Assembly (NCBI RefSeq): GCF_036250735.1
Contig: NZ_CP109430.1
Span: forward strand, 10,230,001 to 10,294,000
Reading direction: 5' to 3'
DNA length: 64,000 bases
Source: Streptosporangium sp. NBC_01495
GTDB lineage: Bacteria; Actinomycetota; Actinomycetes; Streptosporangiales; Streptosporangiaceae
Within the stretch, counting starts at the first letter, position 1. Each line of letters begins with the position of its first letter. The position numbers and the translations under genes were made by a program. Positions 1-9,096 of the stretch are shown here, one piece after another. The notes beneath the pieces are model-generated. The model worked only from the letters and a program-made list of their open reading frames with translations. It made no database searches and was not told the origin of the DNA.

Positions 1-2
1 CG

Positions 3-1211
3 CTGCCGTTCGTTCCGGCGCTTCGCTACCGGCGCACGATCATCTCGCCCGCCCGATGGCGGCTCACCGCGGCCGACCTGCCCGCGCCCTCGGCCGACTG
101 GACGGAATGGGACAGAGCTCTGACCGCCTGGCGAAAGCTCGTCGCGCTACCGGAGATCATTGTTCTCGGGGGCGGCGACCAGTACATCCGGCTGAACCTC
201 ACCCAGCCCGCGCACCGCGTCCTTCTGCGCGCCCAGGTGGATCGCGCCGGCACCGCCGTGCTGCGCGTCGCGTCCGACGTGGACGCGGCCGGGTGGAGCG
301 GTGGCCGCGCCCACGAGTTCGTGATCCCTCTCGCCATGACCGGCAAGCCCGCCGAACCGCCCCGGCTACCGCCCGAGCTGACCCCCCGCGACCACGGTCA
401 CCTGCCCGGTCGGCACGGTCGGCTGTCGCTCAAGTTGTACAGCCACCCCGACCGGCACGACGTCATTCTCACTCGTCACCTGCCGCGCCTGGTGGACGCG
501 CTCGGCGGCGACGCCCGATGGTGGTTCCTGCGCTACCACGACCCCGACCATCACCTCCGCGTCCGCCTGACCATGCCTGACGGCGCGTTCGCCGACGCCG
601 CCGCTCAGGTCACCGCGTGGAGTGAGCAGGTGCGCCGGGCCGGGCTGACGGCGCATGTGCAGTGGGACACCTACTTTCCGGAGACCGCCCGTTTCGGTGG
701 CCCCGGTGCCATGGACGCGGCCGAGGCGTACTTCGCCGCCGACTCGGCCACAACCCTCGCGCAGTTGACCGCGATCACCTCCCGGGGAGGGCCCAACCTG
801 CACGCCATGACCGCCGCCAGCCTGCTCGACATCGCCGCGGTCCTCCTCGGCGACCGCGCCACGGCGATGCGGTGGCTGATCGACCACACCCGACCCTCCG
901 CCTCCCCGCCTGACCGGGCCGTCTACGACCAGGCCATACGTCTGGCCCAACCGGACGATCACGAAGCCCTGGCCGTGCACCCGGCAGGCGAGCAGATCGC
1001 CTCCTGCTGGGCGCGGCGGCGGCAGACGCTGGCCGCTTACCGCAGCGTGCTGGAGGAGGCGCTGCCTCCGGTCGTCGTGCTGCCCGATCTGCTGCACCTG
1101 CACCATGCCCGCATGGCCGGGATGTCGCTGGTCAGCGAGCGGGCATGCCTGCACCTGGCCCGCGCCGCCGCCTTGAGCTGGACCGCCCGCCCCAGGAGAA
1201 GCAGGTCATGA
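3..1211 (+). CDS. lanB: Lantibiotic dehydratase, C-terminal part (5' end outside window)
   Basis: The reading frame is already open at base 3, so this is the last ~402 residues of a larger protein. The first residues (LPFVPALRYRRTIISPARW) match the conserved P-x-x-R-Y-x-R-x-x-x-S-P-A-R-W end of the LanB glutamylation domain. The rest, including WWFLRYHDPDHHLRVRL and DTYFPETARFGG, is the SpaB-C/thiopeptide-type elimination domain. Class I LanB enzymes use glutamyl-tRNA to glutamylate Ser/Thr of a precursor peptide and then eliminate glutamate to give dehydroamino acids. The stop overlaps the lanC start (ATGA), indicating one operon. A later internal start at 237 is possible but would cut through the conserved motif. 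Confidence 0.88.
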   Translation: MPFVPALRYRRTIISPARWRLTAADLPAPSADWTEWDRALTAWRKLVALPEIIVLGGGDQYIRLNLTQPAHRVLLRAQVDRAGTAVLRVASDVDAAGWSGGRAHEFVIPLAMTGKPAEPPRLPPELTPRDHGHLPGRHGRLSLKLYSHPDRHDVILTRHLPRLVDALGGDARWWFLRYHDPDHHLRVRLTMPDGAFADAAAQVTAWSEQVRRAGLTAHVQWDTYFPETARFGGPGAMDAAEAYFAADSATTLAQLTAITSRGGPNLHAMTAASLLDIAAVLLGDRATAMRWLIDHTRPSASPPDRAVYDQAIRLAQPDDHEALAVHPAGEQIASCWARRRQTLAAYRSVLEEALPPVVVLPDLLHLHHARMAGMSLVSERACLHLARAAALSWTARPRRSRS

Positions 1212-2443
1212 ACGAGCTGCATGGGAACGCGCTGGCCGTGGCAGAGTCCATCGCTACGGCGCTGGCCGACCCTCGACCGTGGGCGGTCGAGCCGTCGAAC
1301 ACCGGCAGGGTGTGGCCGCAATCGCTGGCGGGCGGCGCGGCCGGTATCGCCCTGCTGCATATCGAGCGTGCCCGCTCCGGCCACGGCGATCCCGGCACCG
1401 CGCACGCCTGGCTGGCAGTGGCCGCCTCCGGCGCGTTGACGGCTGCGGCCAACGCCGGCTTGTTCTTCGGCGCTCCCGCCCTGGCCTTTGTCACACAAGC
1501 GGCTGCCGACGACCCGGGCCGGTATCGGGGCGCACTGGCCCGCCTGGACGACGCGGTGACCGCACTCACCCGCACACGTCTGGCTGCGGCTCACGCTCGC
1601 ATCGCCCGCGGCGAACGACCCGAGATGAAGGAATTCGATCTGATCCGCGGGCTGGCCGGCCTAGGCGTTTACCACTTCAGGCGCCATCCGGACCACCGGG
1701 TCACCCACGATGTGCTGTCCTACCTGGTGCGCCTGACCGAACCGCTGCCCACGGGCGGTGCTCTTCCCCCATGGTGGACGAATGTCGCGCCCAATGGCGA
1801 GCCGAGCACGGACTATCCGGACGGGCACGGCAATCTGGGCCTGTCCCACGGCATCGGCTCCGTCCTGGCCCTGCTGTCGCTCGCTGTTCTGCACAACGCA
1901 GACGTAGCCGACGCGAAAGAAGCGATTGAACGGATCTGCGCCTGGACCGACCTATGGCAGCAGCAGGACGGCGTAACCCCGTGGTGGCCAGGTCTGGTCA
2001 CCATCGAGCAGGTGCGCGCGAAGCGCATCGACCCGGCGCGGCGTCCCCGGCCGTCGTGGTGCTACGGGATCAGCGGCACAGCCCGCGTTCAGCAGTTGGC
2101 AGGCATGGCGCTCGGCGACGTCACCCGCAAGCAGGCCGCTGAAGCCGCCATGCTGGCGACGTTACGCGATCCCGTGCAGCTCGATCGGCTTCCCGAGATC
2201 GGTTTGTGCCACGGCACGGCCGGACTGCTCCAAGCCGCCTGGCGGATGGCCGCCGACGCCCAAACCTCCTATATCGGTGCGGAACTCCCCGGCGTGGCCA
2301 ACCGGCTGGCCGTGCAGATATCCCGACACACGACCGAGCCCGAACTTCTCGACGGCGCCGCCGGGGCCGCGCTCGTCTTGCACACCATCGGTACCGATGC
2401 CGCTCCGGCATCGGACTGGGATGCGCTTCTCCTCCTGGCCTGA
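1208..2443 (+). CDS. lanC: LanC-like lanthionine cyclase
   Basis: This protein (411 aa) should catalyse thioether ring closure by adding precursor Cys to dehydroamino acids. LanC hallmarks are visible: GNLGLSHGIGSVLALL in the middle, WCYGISG with the zinc-ligand Cys near residue 285, and LCHGTAGLLQ with the Cys-His pair near residues 334-335. All three expected zinc ligands are therefore present. The frame is open from 1145, but ATG 1208 overlaps the lanB stop and follows AGGAGAAGCAGG, so I chose it. The protein is a normal LanC length and ends about 20 bp before the next gene. Confidence 0.9.
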   Translation: MNELHGNALAVAESIATALADPRPWAVEPSNTGRVWPQSLAGGAAGIALLHIERARSGHGDPGTAHAWLAVAASGALTAAANAGLFFGAPALAFVTQAAADDPGRYRGALARLDDAVTALTRTRLAAAHARIARGERPEMKEFDLIRGLAGLGVYHFRRHPDHRVTHDVLSYLVRLTEPLPTGGALPPWWTNVAPNGEPSTDYPDGHGNLGLSHGIGSVLALLSLAVLHNADVADAKEAIERICAWTDLWQQQDGVTPWWPGLVTIEQVRAKRIDPARRPRPSWCYGISGTARVQQLAGMALGDVTRKQAAEAAMLATLRDPVQLDRLPEIGLCHGTAGLLQAAWRMAADAQTSYIGAELPGVANRLAVQISRHTTEPELLDGAAGAALVLHTIGTDAAPASDWDALLLLA

Positions 2444-2462
2444 TCACACTGGAGCCCACCTT

Positions 2463-3284
2463 ATGGACCCCTGCTCGTGGCACCAGATCAACGTCGCCTT
2501 CCCCGACTGGGCCGGCGCCGAGCATGCCGCCCTGGCTCATCTTGTTCCGCTGTTGATCGCGGCCGAGCGAGATGGGCTGCTCACATCCTGGTTCTTCATC
2601 CGCAAGAAGCCCTGCTGGCGGGTGCGTTTCCTGCCCGGCGGCGACACATCCGGGACTCAGGCGTACATCCACCACCACCTTGAGGACCTCAAAAAAAACC
2701 GGCACATCGACGACGCGCGAGAGATCGTCTACGAGCCTGAAACCCACGCCTTCGGCGGCGCCGAGGGTATGGCCTGCGCCCACCGCCTGTTCCACCTCGA
2801 CAGCCGACATTTGCTCGCCCACCTCGCCGATACCGGGCATCTGCCGGGCGCCGGGCACCGCCGCGAATTGTCGATCCTGCTGTGCAGCACCCTGCTGCGC
2901 ACAGCTGGCTTGGACTGGTACGAGCAGGGGGATGTGTGGGCGCGAGTCGCCGACCATCGTGAACCGCCCGGCGCGACCTTCTCCGAAAGGCTCCACGCCG
3001 ATCTGCAGCACCTGATGAGCGTGGATACGGCGAGTCTCACGCGCGAAGGCTCGCCCTTGCCCCATGCTCCCGAGTGGACAGGGGCTTTTGCCGTCGCCGG
3101 TCAGGACCTGGCCGGTCTCTCAGCCGCCGGACTGCTGCGCCGCGGTCTGCGCGCCGTCCTGGCCCACCACATCATTTTCGTGTGGAACCGCTTCGGCCTG
3201 CCCCACGCTACTCAAGCCGTTCTGGCCGCCACCGCCAAGACCGTGGTGTTCGGGGCCGATCCCAGGCTGACCGGACCACCTTGA
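2463..3284 (+). CDS. Stand-alone thiopeptide-type bacteriocin biosynthesis domain protein
   Basis: The 273-residue protein resembles the separate SpaB-C-like domain (thiopeptide-type bacteriocin biosynthesis protein): WHQINVAFPDW at the N-terminus, WFFIRKKPCWRVRFLP, and a C-terminal helical segment ending AHHIIFVWNRFGL. In many actinomycete class I lanthipeptide clusters, such a second copy of the elimination-type domain sits beside LanB and LanC; its precise role is not settled. The frame is open from 2277 inside lanC, but ATG 2463 lies 19 bp after lanC and matches the family N-terminus. It is the third gene of the operon. Confidence 0.82.
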   Translation: MDPCSWHQINVAFPDWAGAEHAALAHLVPLLIAAERDGLLTSWFFIRKKPCWRVRFLPGGDTSGTQAYIHHHLEDLKKNRHIDDAREIVYEPETHAFGGAEGMACAHRLFHLDSRHLLAHLADTGHLPGAGHRRELSILLCSTLLRTAGLDWYEQGDVWARVADHREPPGATFSERLHADLQHLMSVDTASLTREGSPLPHAPEWTGAFAVAGQDLAGLSAAGLLRRGLRAVLAHHIIFVWNRFGLPHATQAVLAATAKTVVFGADPRLTGPP

Positions 3285-3373
3285 CCGTGCTGGCGTTGGA
3301 CATCGTGTTCACCGCGGGACGGGACATTGCGTCTCGCCCTGCCTCCACCTCCGAAACCACCAGGATCAACCGA

Positions 3374-4607
3374 ATGACTACTCTCAGCGATAACCCTGCG
3401 TTGTCCGCCGAACAGCTCCGCGCCGATCTGGCCGACCGGCTGCATGAGCAGAAGGTGCTTCGCACCTCCGCCGTCGAGACGGCCTTCCGGCAGACCCCCC
3501 GGCACCTGTTCCTTCCCGGCGTACCGCTCGACCAGGCGTACACCGACAACCCCGTCTACACCAAGACAACCGAGGACGGCACCTGGATCAGTGCCGCCTC
3601 ACAGCCGTGGATCGTCGCCGGAATGTTCGAACAGCTCGCCCCGGGCCCTGGCGAGCGAATCATGGAAGCCGGGGCAGGCACCGGCTACAACGCGGCGATC
3701 ATGGCCGCTATCGTTGGTGAAAGCGGCCACGTCGTCACGATCGACATCGACGAAGATCTGGTGGACGGCGCCCGTGAGCACTTGGCCGCCGCAGGGTTCG
3801 ACAACGTCGAGGTCGTCCTCGGTGACGGCGCGCTCGGCCACTTCCAGCGCGCCCCCTACGACCGGATCATCGCCACCGTCGGCGCGTTCGAGGCGCCAAC
3901 CGCGTGGCTGGACCAACTCGCCCCCGGCGGGTGCCTGCTTGTGCCGCTTCGCCTGCGCGGCACCAACTCGCGCACCATCGCCTTTGAGCGCGGCGAAGAC
4001 CGCTGGCACAGCGTGGGCAGCAAACTGGCGGTCTTCATGCCGCTGCGCGGGATCGGCGACGACGCACGGCGCATCGTCCCCCTCACCCCCGAGGAGGACG
4101 TGACCCTTCAGGTTCACAAGGACCAGACCGTCGACGGCCACGCCCTGGCCGGAGTGCTGGACACCGAGCGACACGAAACCTGGACCGGAGTGTTCTTCCC
4201 CCCTGGGGTGCCGCTGGAGTGGATGGAATTGTGGCTGTGCCTGCGTCTCGACAACGCCCTGATGCGGATGAACGTCGAGCCCGCGGCCAAAGACCGTGGC
4301 CAGGTCACCCCCATGTTCCCCTGGGGCTCCATGGCCGCCACCCGAGGAGCCGACCTTGCCTACCTCGCCATTCAGCCCGCCGGCCGACGACGGCGGAAAA
4401 CTCTACGAGATCGGTGTCGTCGGCCACGGACCCGCCGGACGAGACCTCGCGGAGCTGGTGGCCGAGCAGCTCCGCATCTGGGATACGGAGTACCGCACCC
4501 GTACCGTCCGTTTCGAAATGCCCGATACCCCCGAGACCTCCGCCCCTGTCGCGGGTCGGTTCGTCCTGGACCGGCTACACCACCCCATAACGGTCATCTG
4601 GGAATAA
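3374..4607 (+). pseudogene. PCMT-like methyltransferase, FxLD lanthipeptide system, frameshifted near the 3' end
   Basis: Residues 1-335 form a protein-L-isoaspartate methyltransferase-like enzyme of the FxLD lanthipeptide type. RTSAVETAFRQTPRHLFLPG precedes the substrate region, and EAGAGTGYNAAIMA is the SAM-binding motif. Homologues in lanthipeptide clusters methylate Asp and lead to isoaspartate in the peptide. In frame the protein degenerates into an Arg/Pro-rich tail after YLAIQPA (about 4379) and stops at 4633. The expected family tail (GKLYEIGVVGHGPAG, then GRFVLDRLHHPITVIWE) lies in the frame +1, ending at 4607 only 4 bp before the next gene. A one-base indel between about 4374 and 4395 explains both facts. 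It could be a true mutation or a sequencing error. Confidence 0.8.
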
Positions 4608-4611
4608 CGGC

Positions 4612-5703
4612 ATGGATCCGGCCGGGCCGGTAGCGCTCCGGTTCCCCCTTGTCGCGCGCTCGCGTCCGGCCTGTACACCGCTCGGTGTCCGCGTCGGCGA
4701 GCTGTGCGCCCTCGCCAACGCGGCCAAGCGCGACGGCGACCCGTCGTCGAGCTCCGTCGTCCTCAACCAGGCCGCCCTGCTGGCGTCCGACGTCGGGCTG
4801 CCCGACCTCGCACGAGCCTGGTGTCATCGGCATGCCGAGGTGTACCTGCGCGCCTGTCCTCTGGATGCGCGGACCGCGCGCCGCGCGCTCGAACCCCTCG
4901 TCAACCTCGCGCGCCTGCACATCCGCGACGGCGACGGTGACGCCGCGCTGCGGCTCCTAACCGACCTGTACGACGCCGTCACCACCCGCACCGACACCGT
5001 CCTCGACGGCCTGCCGGTGCCCGCGGGAACGCTCACCTCGACCACGGAAGACCATCGGGAGGTGCGGCGATGGCTGTGGAGCGTCCTGATGGCCGACGGC
5101 GCCCGCGCTTTGACCAGCGCGGGCCGCTGGCACGAGGCACTGGTCCACCTTCAGCGTCACCACGGCGTCGGCCGGCGGATGCTCGACGGCCGCCAGGTCG
5201 CGGTCATCGCAAGTGCCACGGCGGGCGACGCGGACGGCGCCCTGGCCCTGCTCTCGGACACCATGCCCGGTGAGCCCTGGGAGAACGCGGTGACCGCGTG
5301 TCTGACCGTGCTGTGCCGCCGCAGCGCCCACCAACCGATGGAAGCGGATCTCACCGCGATGCTGGAGCATTACCGGCGGCTCGTTCCCGCACCCGGCCTG
5401 GCGGTGTTCAGCACGCGCCTGGGCCTGTCCGTCATCGACGCCGCCGGAGGTCCGGAGCATCCCGGCGCGCGGAGCATCGCCGCCACACTGATCCAGCGGG
5501 CCTCTCAGGATGGATACGCGGCGCGCGAGGTGCTGGCCCATGAGGGGTGCGCCAAGTTATTCAGCGACGTGCAAGCACGCGAACTCGCCGAAGTGCTGGA
5601 CGTTTGTGCTCTGGGGTGCCAGGCACTCCCCTCAGGGCTCATTACTGACCTTTCGGCCGCGCTGGACATCAGCGAAGCGGTGCTTTCCGCGCTGGGGAGG
5701 TGA
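4612..5703 (+). CDS. Helical (TPR-like) protein of unknown function in the lanthipeptide cluster
   Basis: I do not recognise a named family. The 363 residues are Ala/Leu-rich and mostly helical, with repeat-like units (LNQAALLASDVGLPDLARAW; LEPLVNLARLHIRDGDGDAA; WHEALVHLQRHHG) suggestive of TPR or similar solenoid helices. There is no signal peptide or membrane segment. The ATG is 4 bp downstream of the restored methyltransferase stop, so it is probably co-translated with the lanthipeptide genes. A scaffolding or regulatory role is possible but unsupported. Confidence 0.65.
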   Translation: MDPAGPVALRFPLVARSRPACTPLGVRVGELCALANAAKRDGDPSSSSVVLNQAALLASDVGLPDLARAWCHRHAEVYLRACPLDARTARRALEPLVNLARLHIRDGDGDAALRLLTDLYDAVTTRTDTVLDGLPVPAGTLTSTTEDHREVRRWLWSVLMADGARALTSAGRWHEALVHLQRHHGVGRRMLDGRQVAVIASATAGDADGALALLSDTMPGEPWENAVTACLTVLCRRSAHQPMEADLTAMLEHYRRLVPAPGLAVFSTRLGLSVIDAAGGPEHPGARSIAATLIQRASQDGYAAREVLAHEGCAKLFSDVQARELAEVLDVCALGCQALPSGLITDLSAALDISEAVLSALGR

Positions 5704-5705
5704 GG

Positions 5706-6037
5706 TCAGACGACCGTCACGTCCTCGTGTGTGACTGCAAGAACTGCGACCGCGTCTGGGTCCTCGCCGTCGACCTCGGGGGCGTTGAGCAGGGCGGCGG
5801 CCGATAGCAGACCGGCCAGGCCGCCTACAGCGCGATGCCCGCGGTCGGCCACGGCCCCAGCAGCTGCCAGGACGTGGTGCAGCCGGTGATGACCGCGATT
5901 AACCCGACCGGGGCGTCGCCTTGTCCGGCGGCCGAGCGCGCGGCCTCCTCGGAGACGGCGGGGGCGGGCCGGTCAACCGGCCGGGCGGGGATCATGACTC
6001 GCTCGGCCGGTTCGCTGTCGTCGGTCTGGTACGTCAC
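5706..6037 (-). pseudogene. Remnant of a small membrane protein gene (frameshifted)
   Basis: On the minus strand a GTG at 6037 (preceded by GAAGG) opens a Pro/Ala-rich N-terminus followed by a hydrophobic segment (VGLIAVITGCTTSW...TAGIAL) that stops near 5825. In the next frame the coding-like text continues (VGGLAGLLSAAALLNAPEVD...THEDVTVV) to a stop at 5706. Upstream, a frame ending KELPTWQERRRANARGAAK stops at 6034, overlapping the GTG as GTGA. This looks like decayed plasmid/ICE DNA on the edge of the lanthipeptide cluster. The evidence is codon and amino-acid pattern only. I see nothing else in 5704-6192. Confidence 0.3.
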
Positions 6038-6192
6038 GCCGAGACCTTCGCGGCGCCTCGGGCGTTGGCCCGGCGCCGCTCCTGCCAGGTGGGCAGCTCC
6101 TTTGAACCGCTTGACCTGACCCGGGGCACGCTTGTGGCGCTGCCGGAGGACGGCCCTGCCACGGGTCTCGGTGTGACTCCGTAGTCACTGGC

Positions 6193-6579
6193 GTGGAAAG
6201 CGTTGATCGCCTGTCGGCCGCCATCCGCGAGTTCGAGAACCTCGGTGAACCCGAGGACTGGTCCGTCGCGCACCAGAAACTCGCTCTGGCCCATCGTGGC
6301 GCAGGGAACCTCTCGGAGGCGCTACGCCTGATCGACCTCGCCCGCGCCACCGCGGTCACCGATGCGCCCATGCAGCGGGTCCGGCTGGAGACGGCCTACG
6401 GGCACGTCCTGCTTTCGGATCGGGCCACCGTGGATGATGGGGTGGTGATCCTCGACCGTGCCGCACGCGAGGCCGCGCAGCACGGGCTCGCGCACCAACT
6501 GCGCAGCATCGAGGGCATCCAGCGGACCATCCAGGGGGAGATCCGCCTCCCTCTGCCACGGCGACCAGGGAGCAACCGG
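6193..6579 (+). other. In-frame coding-like segment upstream of the YdcF-like gene (truncated helical protein?)
   Basis: The reading frame of the next gene is open from GTG 6193. Its first ~129 residues are helical (LSAAIREFENLGEPEDWSVA; LAHRGAGNLSEALRLIDLAR) and look like the C-terminal TPR part of an actinobacterial regulator rather than part of a YdcF protein. I read it as a gene remnant that happens to be in frame with the downstream gene. The alternative is a genuine 351-aa TPR-YdcF fusion starting at 6193. Confidence 0.4.
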
Positions 6580-7248
6580 GTGAGCGTCAAGCAGCAGGTC
6601 ATCACCGACGAGCATTGGCAGCACGCCCACACCATCTGGGACTACCACCAGATGCACCACGACCTGAGCCGGTGTGACGTGGCCATCGGTCTGGGCAGCC
6701 ACGATCTGGGGGTGGCACGCGCGGCGGTCGACCTGCACCGCGCCGGTTGGTTCCCGCTGCTCGTCTTCTCCGGCGCCACCAGCACCACTACGGCGGCGCG
6801 CTTCCCCCGAGGCGAGGCCGTCCACTACCGCGAGCACGCGCTCGACCTCGGCATGTCCGACGAGGCGATTCTGCTGGAGCCGAACGCCACCAACACCGGC
6901 CAGAACATCGCACTGTCCCGCCAGGTGCTGGCCGATTCGGGTATTCGGCCCGGTTCGGTGCTCCTGATCTCCAAGCCGTACATGGAGCGTCGGGCCTACG
7001 CCACGGCACGAAAGGTATGGCCCGAGGTCGAGGTGGTGTGCGCCTCCGAACCGCTTGAGCTGGATGACTACGTCAGCTCGATCGGTGATCCGAAGTTGGT
7101 CATCGACATGCTCGTCGGCGACCTCCAGCGCGTGATCGAGTACCCCAAGCTCGGCTACGCCGTCGAGCAGCCCGTCCCAGGAGAGGTCCATGACGCCTAC
7201 CAGGCTCTTCTCCGCGCCGGATTCGACAGCAGGCTCCTTACGCCCTGA
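6580..7248 (+). CDS. YdcF/ElyC/SanA (DUF218) family protein
   Basis: The 222 residues match the DUF218 fold. CDVAIGLGSHDLGVARAAVD opens it, PLLVFSGATST is the second strand-loop, and LLEPNATNTGQNIALSRQVL carries the family's E-x-x-(A/S)-x-x-T-x-x-N signature, followed by VLLISKPYMERRAY. Such proteins bind or process small molecules, often linked to envelope or nucleotide metabolism; the substrate is unknown. GTG 6580 with AGGGAG upstream gives the usual family length. The downstream WbqC fragment overlaps its 3' end. Confidence 0.75.
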   Translation: MSVKQQVITDEHWQHAHTIWDYHQMHHDLSRCDVAIGLGSHDLGVARAAVDLHRAGWFPLLVFSGATSTTTAARFPRGEAVHYREHALDLGMSDEAILLEPNATNTGQNIALSRQVLADSGIRPGSVLLISKPYMERRAYATARKVWPEVEVVCASEPLELDDYVSSIGDPKLVIDMLVGDLQRVIEYPKLGYAVEQPVPGEVHDAYQALLRAGFDSRLLTP

Positions 7249-7445
7249 CCTGCCGTACGGCGAGGTGTGCGCCATCCACCAGCCCAACCTCTTCCCCCGA
7301 CTGGTGACGCTGGCCAAGCTGTTCACCGCCGACTACTGGATCGTCCTGGACGACGTGCAGTTCGCACGCAGGGACTATCAGCACCGCGCGCGCCTCGCCT
7401 CGCTCGACAGCTCGTGGCAGCCGCAGTTGCCCGTCGCGGCGATCG
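7190..7445 (+). pseudogene. Truncated WbqC-like protein gene
   Basis: From ATG 7190 the frame encodes VCAIHQPNLFPRLVTLAKLF and ADYWIVLDDVQFARRDYQHR, the N-terminal signature of the WbqC family (usually 200-250 aa, associated with glycan and natural-product clusters). The similarity ends near residue 80, at SSWQPQLP. The frame then continues into unrelated, low-quality sequence and stops at 7885. The break near 7440 is the likely junction between the lanthipeptide-side DNA and the mobile DNA to its right. Confidence 0.65.
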
Positions 7446-7545
7446 AGGTCTGGAATGCCCACCTGGCCGCCCAAGAAGCCGAGCAGCGGCGCCGGGCCGA
7501 GGAGACGCGCTCGGCGAGCGCCGACCGGCCGGAGCGCGCGGCGCG

Positions 7546-7986
7546 GTGTGCCCAGGCTGTCGCAGCTCGTTCATGCACGTGGTCTTCACCGGCCCGGTCG
7601 TCATCGCGCTCGTCAACACCGCCGACCCTGCCGCGGGCGTCCAGGCGGCCGTGGCCGACACCGACCCGGCGACGGTCGAGAAGGTGGCGTTCGTGCGCTG
7701 CGCCTCGTGCTGGGAGCCGATGGGAGACCGGCCCCGTGGGCACGGCGCCCCGGCCTACCGCGCGGCCGTCGACATCGCCGAGAACGCCTCCTGGAGCGAC
7801 GTGGCGTGGGAGGCGACCAACCCCTACGTCGTGGCCGAACAGGAAATGGGGCGGGCTTCGCGCATTGTGCTGGCCCACGATTTAGCCCGGGGGAAGGTGC
7901 GCCGGGTCACCCGCTGGGAATGGCTGACCGGCATCACTGATGCTGAACGCGAGCAGCTGCGCCGCCAGCTCGACGACGACTTCTGA
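7546..7986 (+). CDS. Small zinc-ribbon-like protein, unknown function
   Basis: From GTG 7546 the frame encodes CPGCRSSF near the N-terminus and RCASCWEPMGDRPRG about 50 residues later, a pair of CxxC knuckles typical of a zinc ribbon. A helical tail ends with TGITDAEREQLRRQLDDDF. The preceding ~110 bp in another frame (HLAAQEAEQRRRAEETR) also look coding, so the original gene may have begun upstream and suffered a frameshift. No function is recognised. Its context suggests plasmid/ICE cargo. Confidence 0.5.
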   Translation: MCPGCRSSFMHVVFTGPVVIALVNTADPAAGVQAAVADTDPATVEKVAFVRCASCWEPMGDRPRGHGAPAYRAAVDIAENASWSDVAWEATNPYVVAEQEMGRASRIVLAHDLARGKVRRVTRWEWLTGITDAEREQLRRQLDDDF

Positions 7987-8059
7987 CCTAAGGGTAAGCG
8001 CGCGCGTGGGGTGAAGCGCCCTTGAACCGCGCCGTGCTGATATGGCTGACAAGAGCCCC

Positions 8060-8874
8060 TCAGGTTCGCCAGCGTCGTTCCCGGTGTGCTCGGTCCCGAG
8101 CTCGAGTCAGCGATATTATGCGCGGATCTTGTTCATCGTCGGGGTCGGGTGGGCACCACGGCTCGGCTGGCCACTTTGCTGCGCTCTCTACCGCTGCTTG
8201 TGCCGCCTTGTCGGCCTTATCCCACCGCTCCTTGTCCGTGCGGTAATCCTCAGCAGGACTACATTTCGCAGCCAGCTCCCGAGCGCGGATCACCCGCGCG
8301 GCCCTGGGAGAGGCGTTGCTCAGCAAGAACCGCGCCCACTGGGCCGCCTGCAGGGGCGTCGCACTGGCCTGCGCGAGCGCCGCCGCCCATTCCTGACGTT
8401 GTTGATGCTGTTCGGCACGAAGGCGCTCTGCTTGTTCCTCAAGCACCACATGTCGCGGAGCGAGCGGATAGCCGTGCCCATCCCGCCAGGCGTTCAGACG
8501 CTGCTTGGCCCAGTCATGGGTTCCGTGGATAAACGGCGTGTACTGCCATGGGCTGCCGTCCGGATAGTGGTCCAGCGCATACAGCAATCGCTGATTCGCC
8601 AGCCTGCCTCCAGGAAGGGATCGGCGGCCTCCATCGCCCAGCGGGGAATCTTCAACACGACGTTCTCCGGTAACCCACCGCCTACAGAAATCAGCCGCTG
8701 AGTTTTCTCCGCCCGCCGATGGCGTTCCAGCACGGCACACGCGATTTGGAATTTCGTATGCCAAAGACGCGCCCGATCAAGAACTATCGCGGCTGGAGCC
8801 GCGCCGGACATCGCACAGGCCGTGAGGTGCACCGGAGTGCGGACAGCAGCGCTGTTCCTTGAAGCGCAAGTCAC
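8060..8874 (-). pseudogene. Frameshifted hypothetical protein of the conjugative element
   Basis: The gene starts with GTG 8874 immediately after the dsRBD gene stop and reads LWHTKFQIACAVLERHRRA, then NVVLKIPRWAMEAADPFLEA. Near 8600 the coding pattern switches frame (GW to ANQRLLYALDHYPDGSPW) and continues as a charged helical domain (VLEEQAERLRAEQHQQRQ) to the stop at 8060. Joined, the product would be about 270 aa. No family is recognised. It is the last gene of a three-gene minus-strand operon. A single-base indel, real or technical, is the simplest explanation. Confidence 0.5.
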
Positions 8875-9096
8875 TCAGGCTGGATCGAGCTGCTCCAGCA
8901 ACGCGGCTGCAGCCGCCGCTCGAGCGGCCGCCTTATTGGCCCCGCTCCCCTGGCCGCGCACCGGCGTGTTCGTGGTGAGCAGGCGGGTGGTGGCGGCCGC
9001 GGTGAAGGCCGGCGCGTGCGACGGGCCGGTCGATTCCACCGCCCAGGCGACTGCCTCGATGCGGCCCTGCTGGGTCAGCTCGTTCAACACGCTCAC
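8875..9096 (-). CDS. Small double-stranded RNA-binding-domain (dsRBD) protein
   Basis: A 73-residue protein consisting almost only of a dsRBD. SVLNELTQQGRIEAVAW is helix 1, ESTGPSHAPAF is the characteristic GP-x-H-x-x-x-F strand region, and GQGSGANKAAARAAAAAALL matches G-x-G-x-S-K-K-x-A-x-x-x-A-A; the usual KK is replaced by NK. The GTG start overlaps the stop of the upstream Zn/HTH gene (GTGA), so translation is coupled. Stand-alone bacterial dsRBDs outside RNase III are uncommon. A role in RNA binding on the element is an inference. Confidence 0.7.
   Translation of the reverse strand: MSVLNELTQQGRIEAVAWAVESTGPSHAPAFTAAATTRLLTTNTPVRGQGSGANKAAARAAAAAALLEQLDPA

Noticed and set aside
366-1154. 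Long minus-strand frame opposite the LanB end
   Set aside because: It mirrors the codon structure of the plus-strand gene, which has clear LanB motifs. The minus translation shows no domain.
1-5703. FxLD lanthipeptide precursor gene
   Set aside because: No short Cys-rich core peptide with an FxLD leader was found in the window. It may lie upstream of base 1.
5835-6184. Two short plus-strand frames between the TPR-like and YdcF-like genes
   Set aside because: Neither gives protein-like composition. The minus strand fits better as a decayed small membrane gene.
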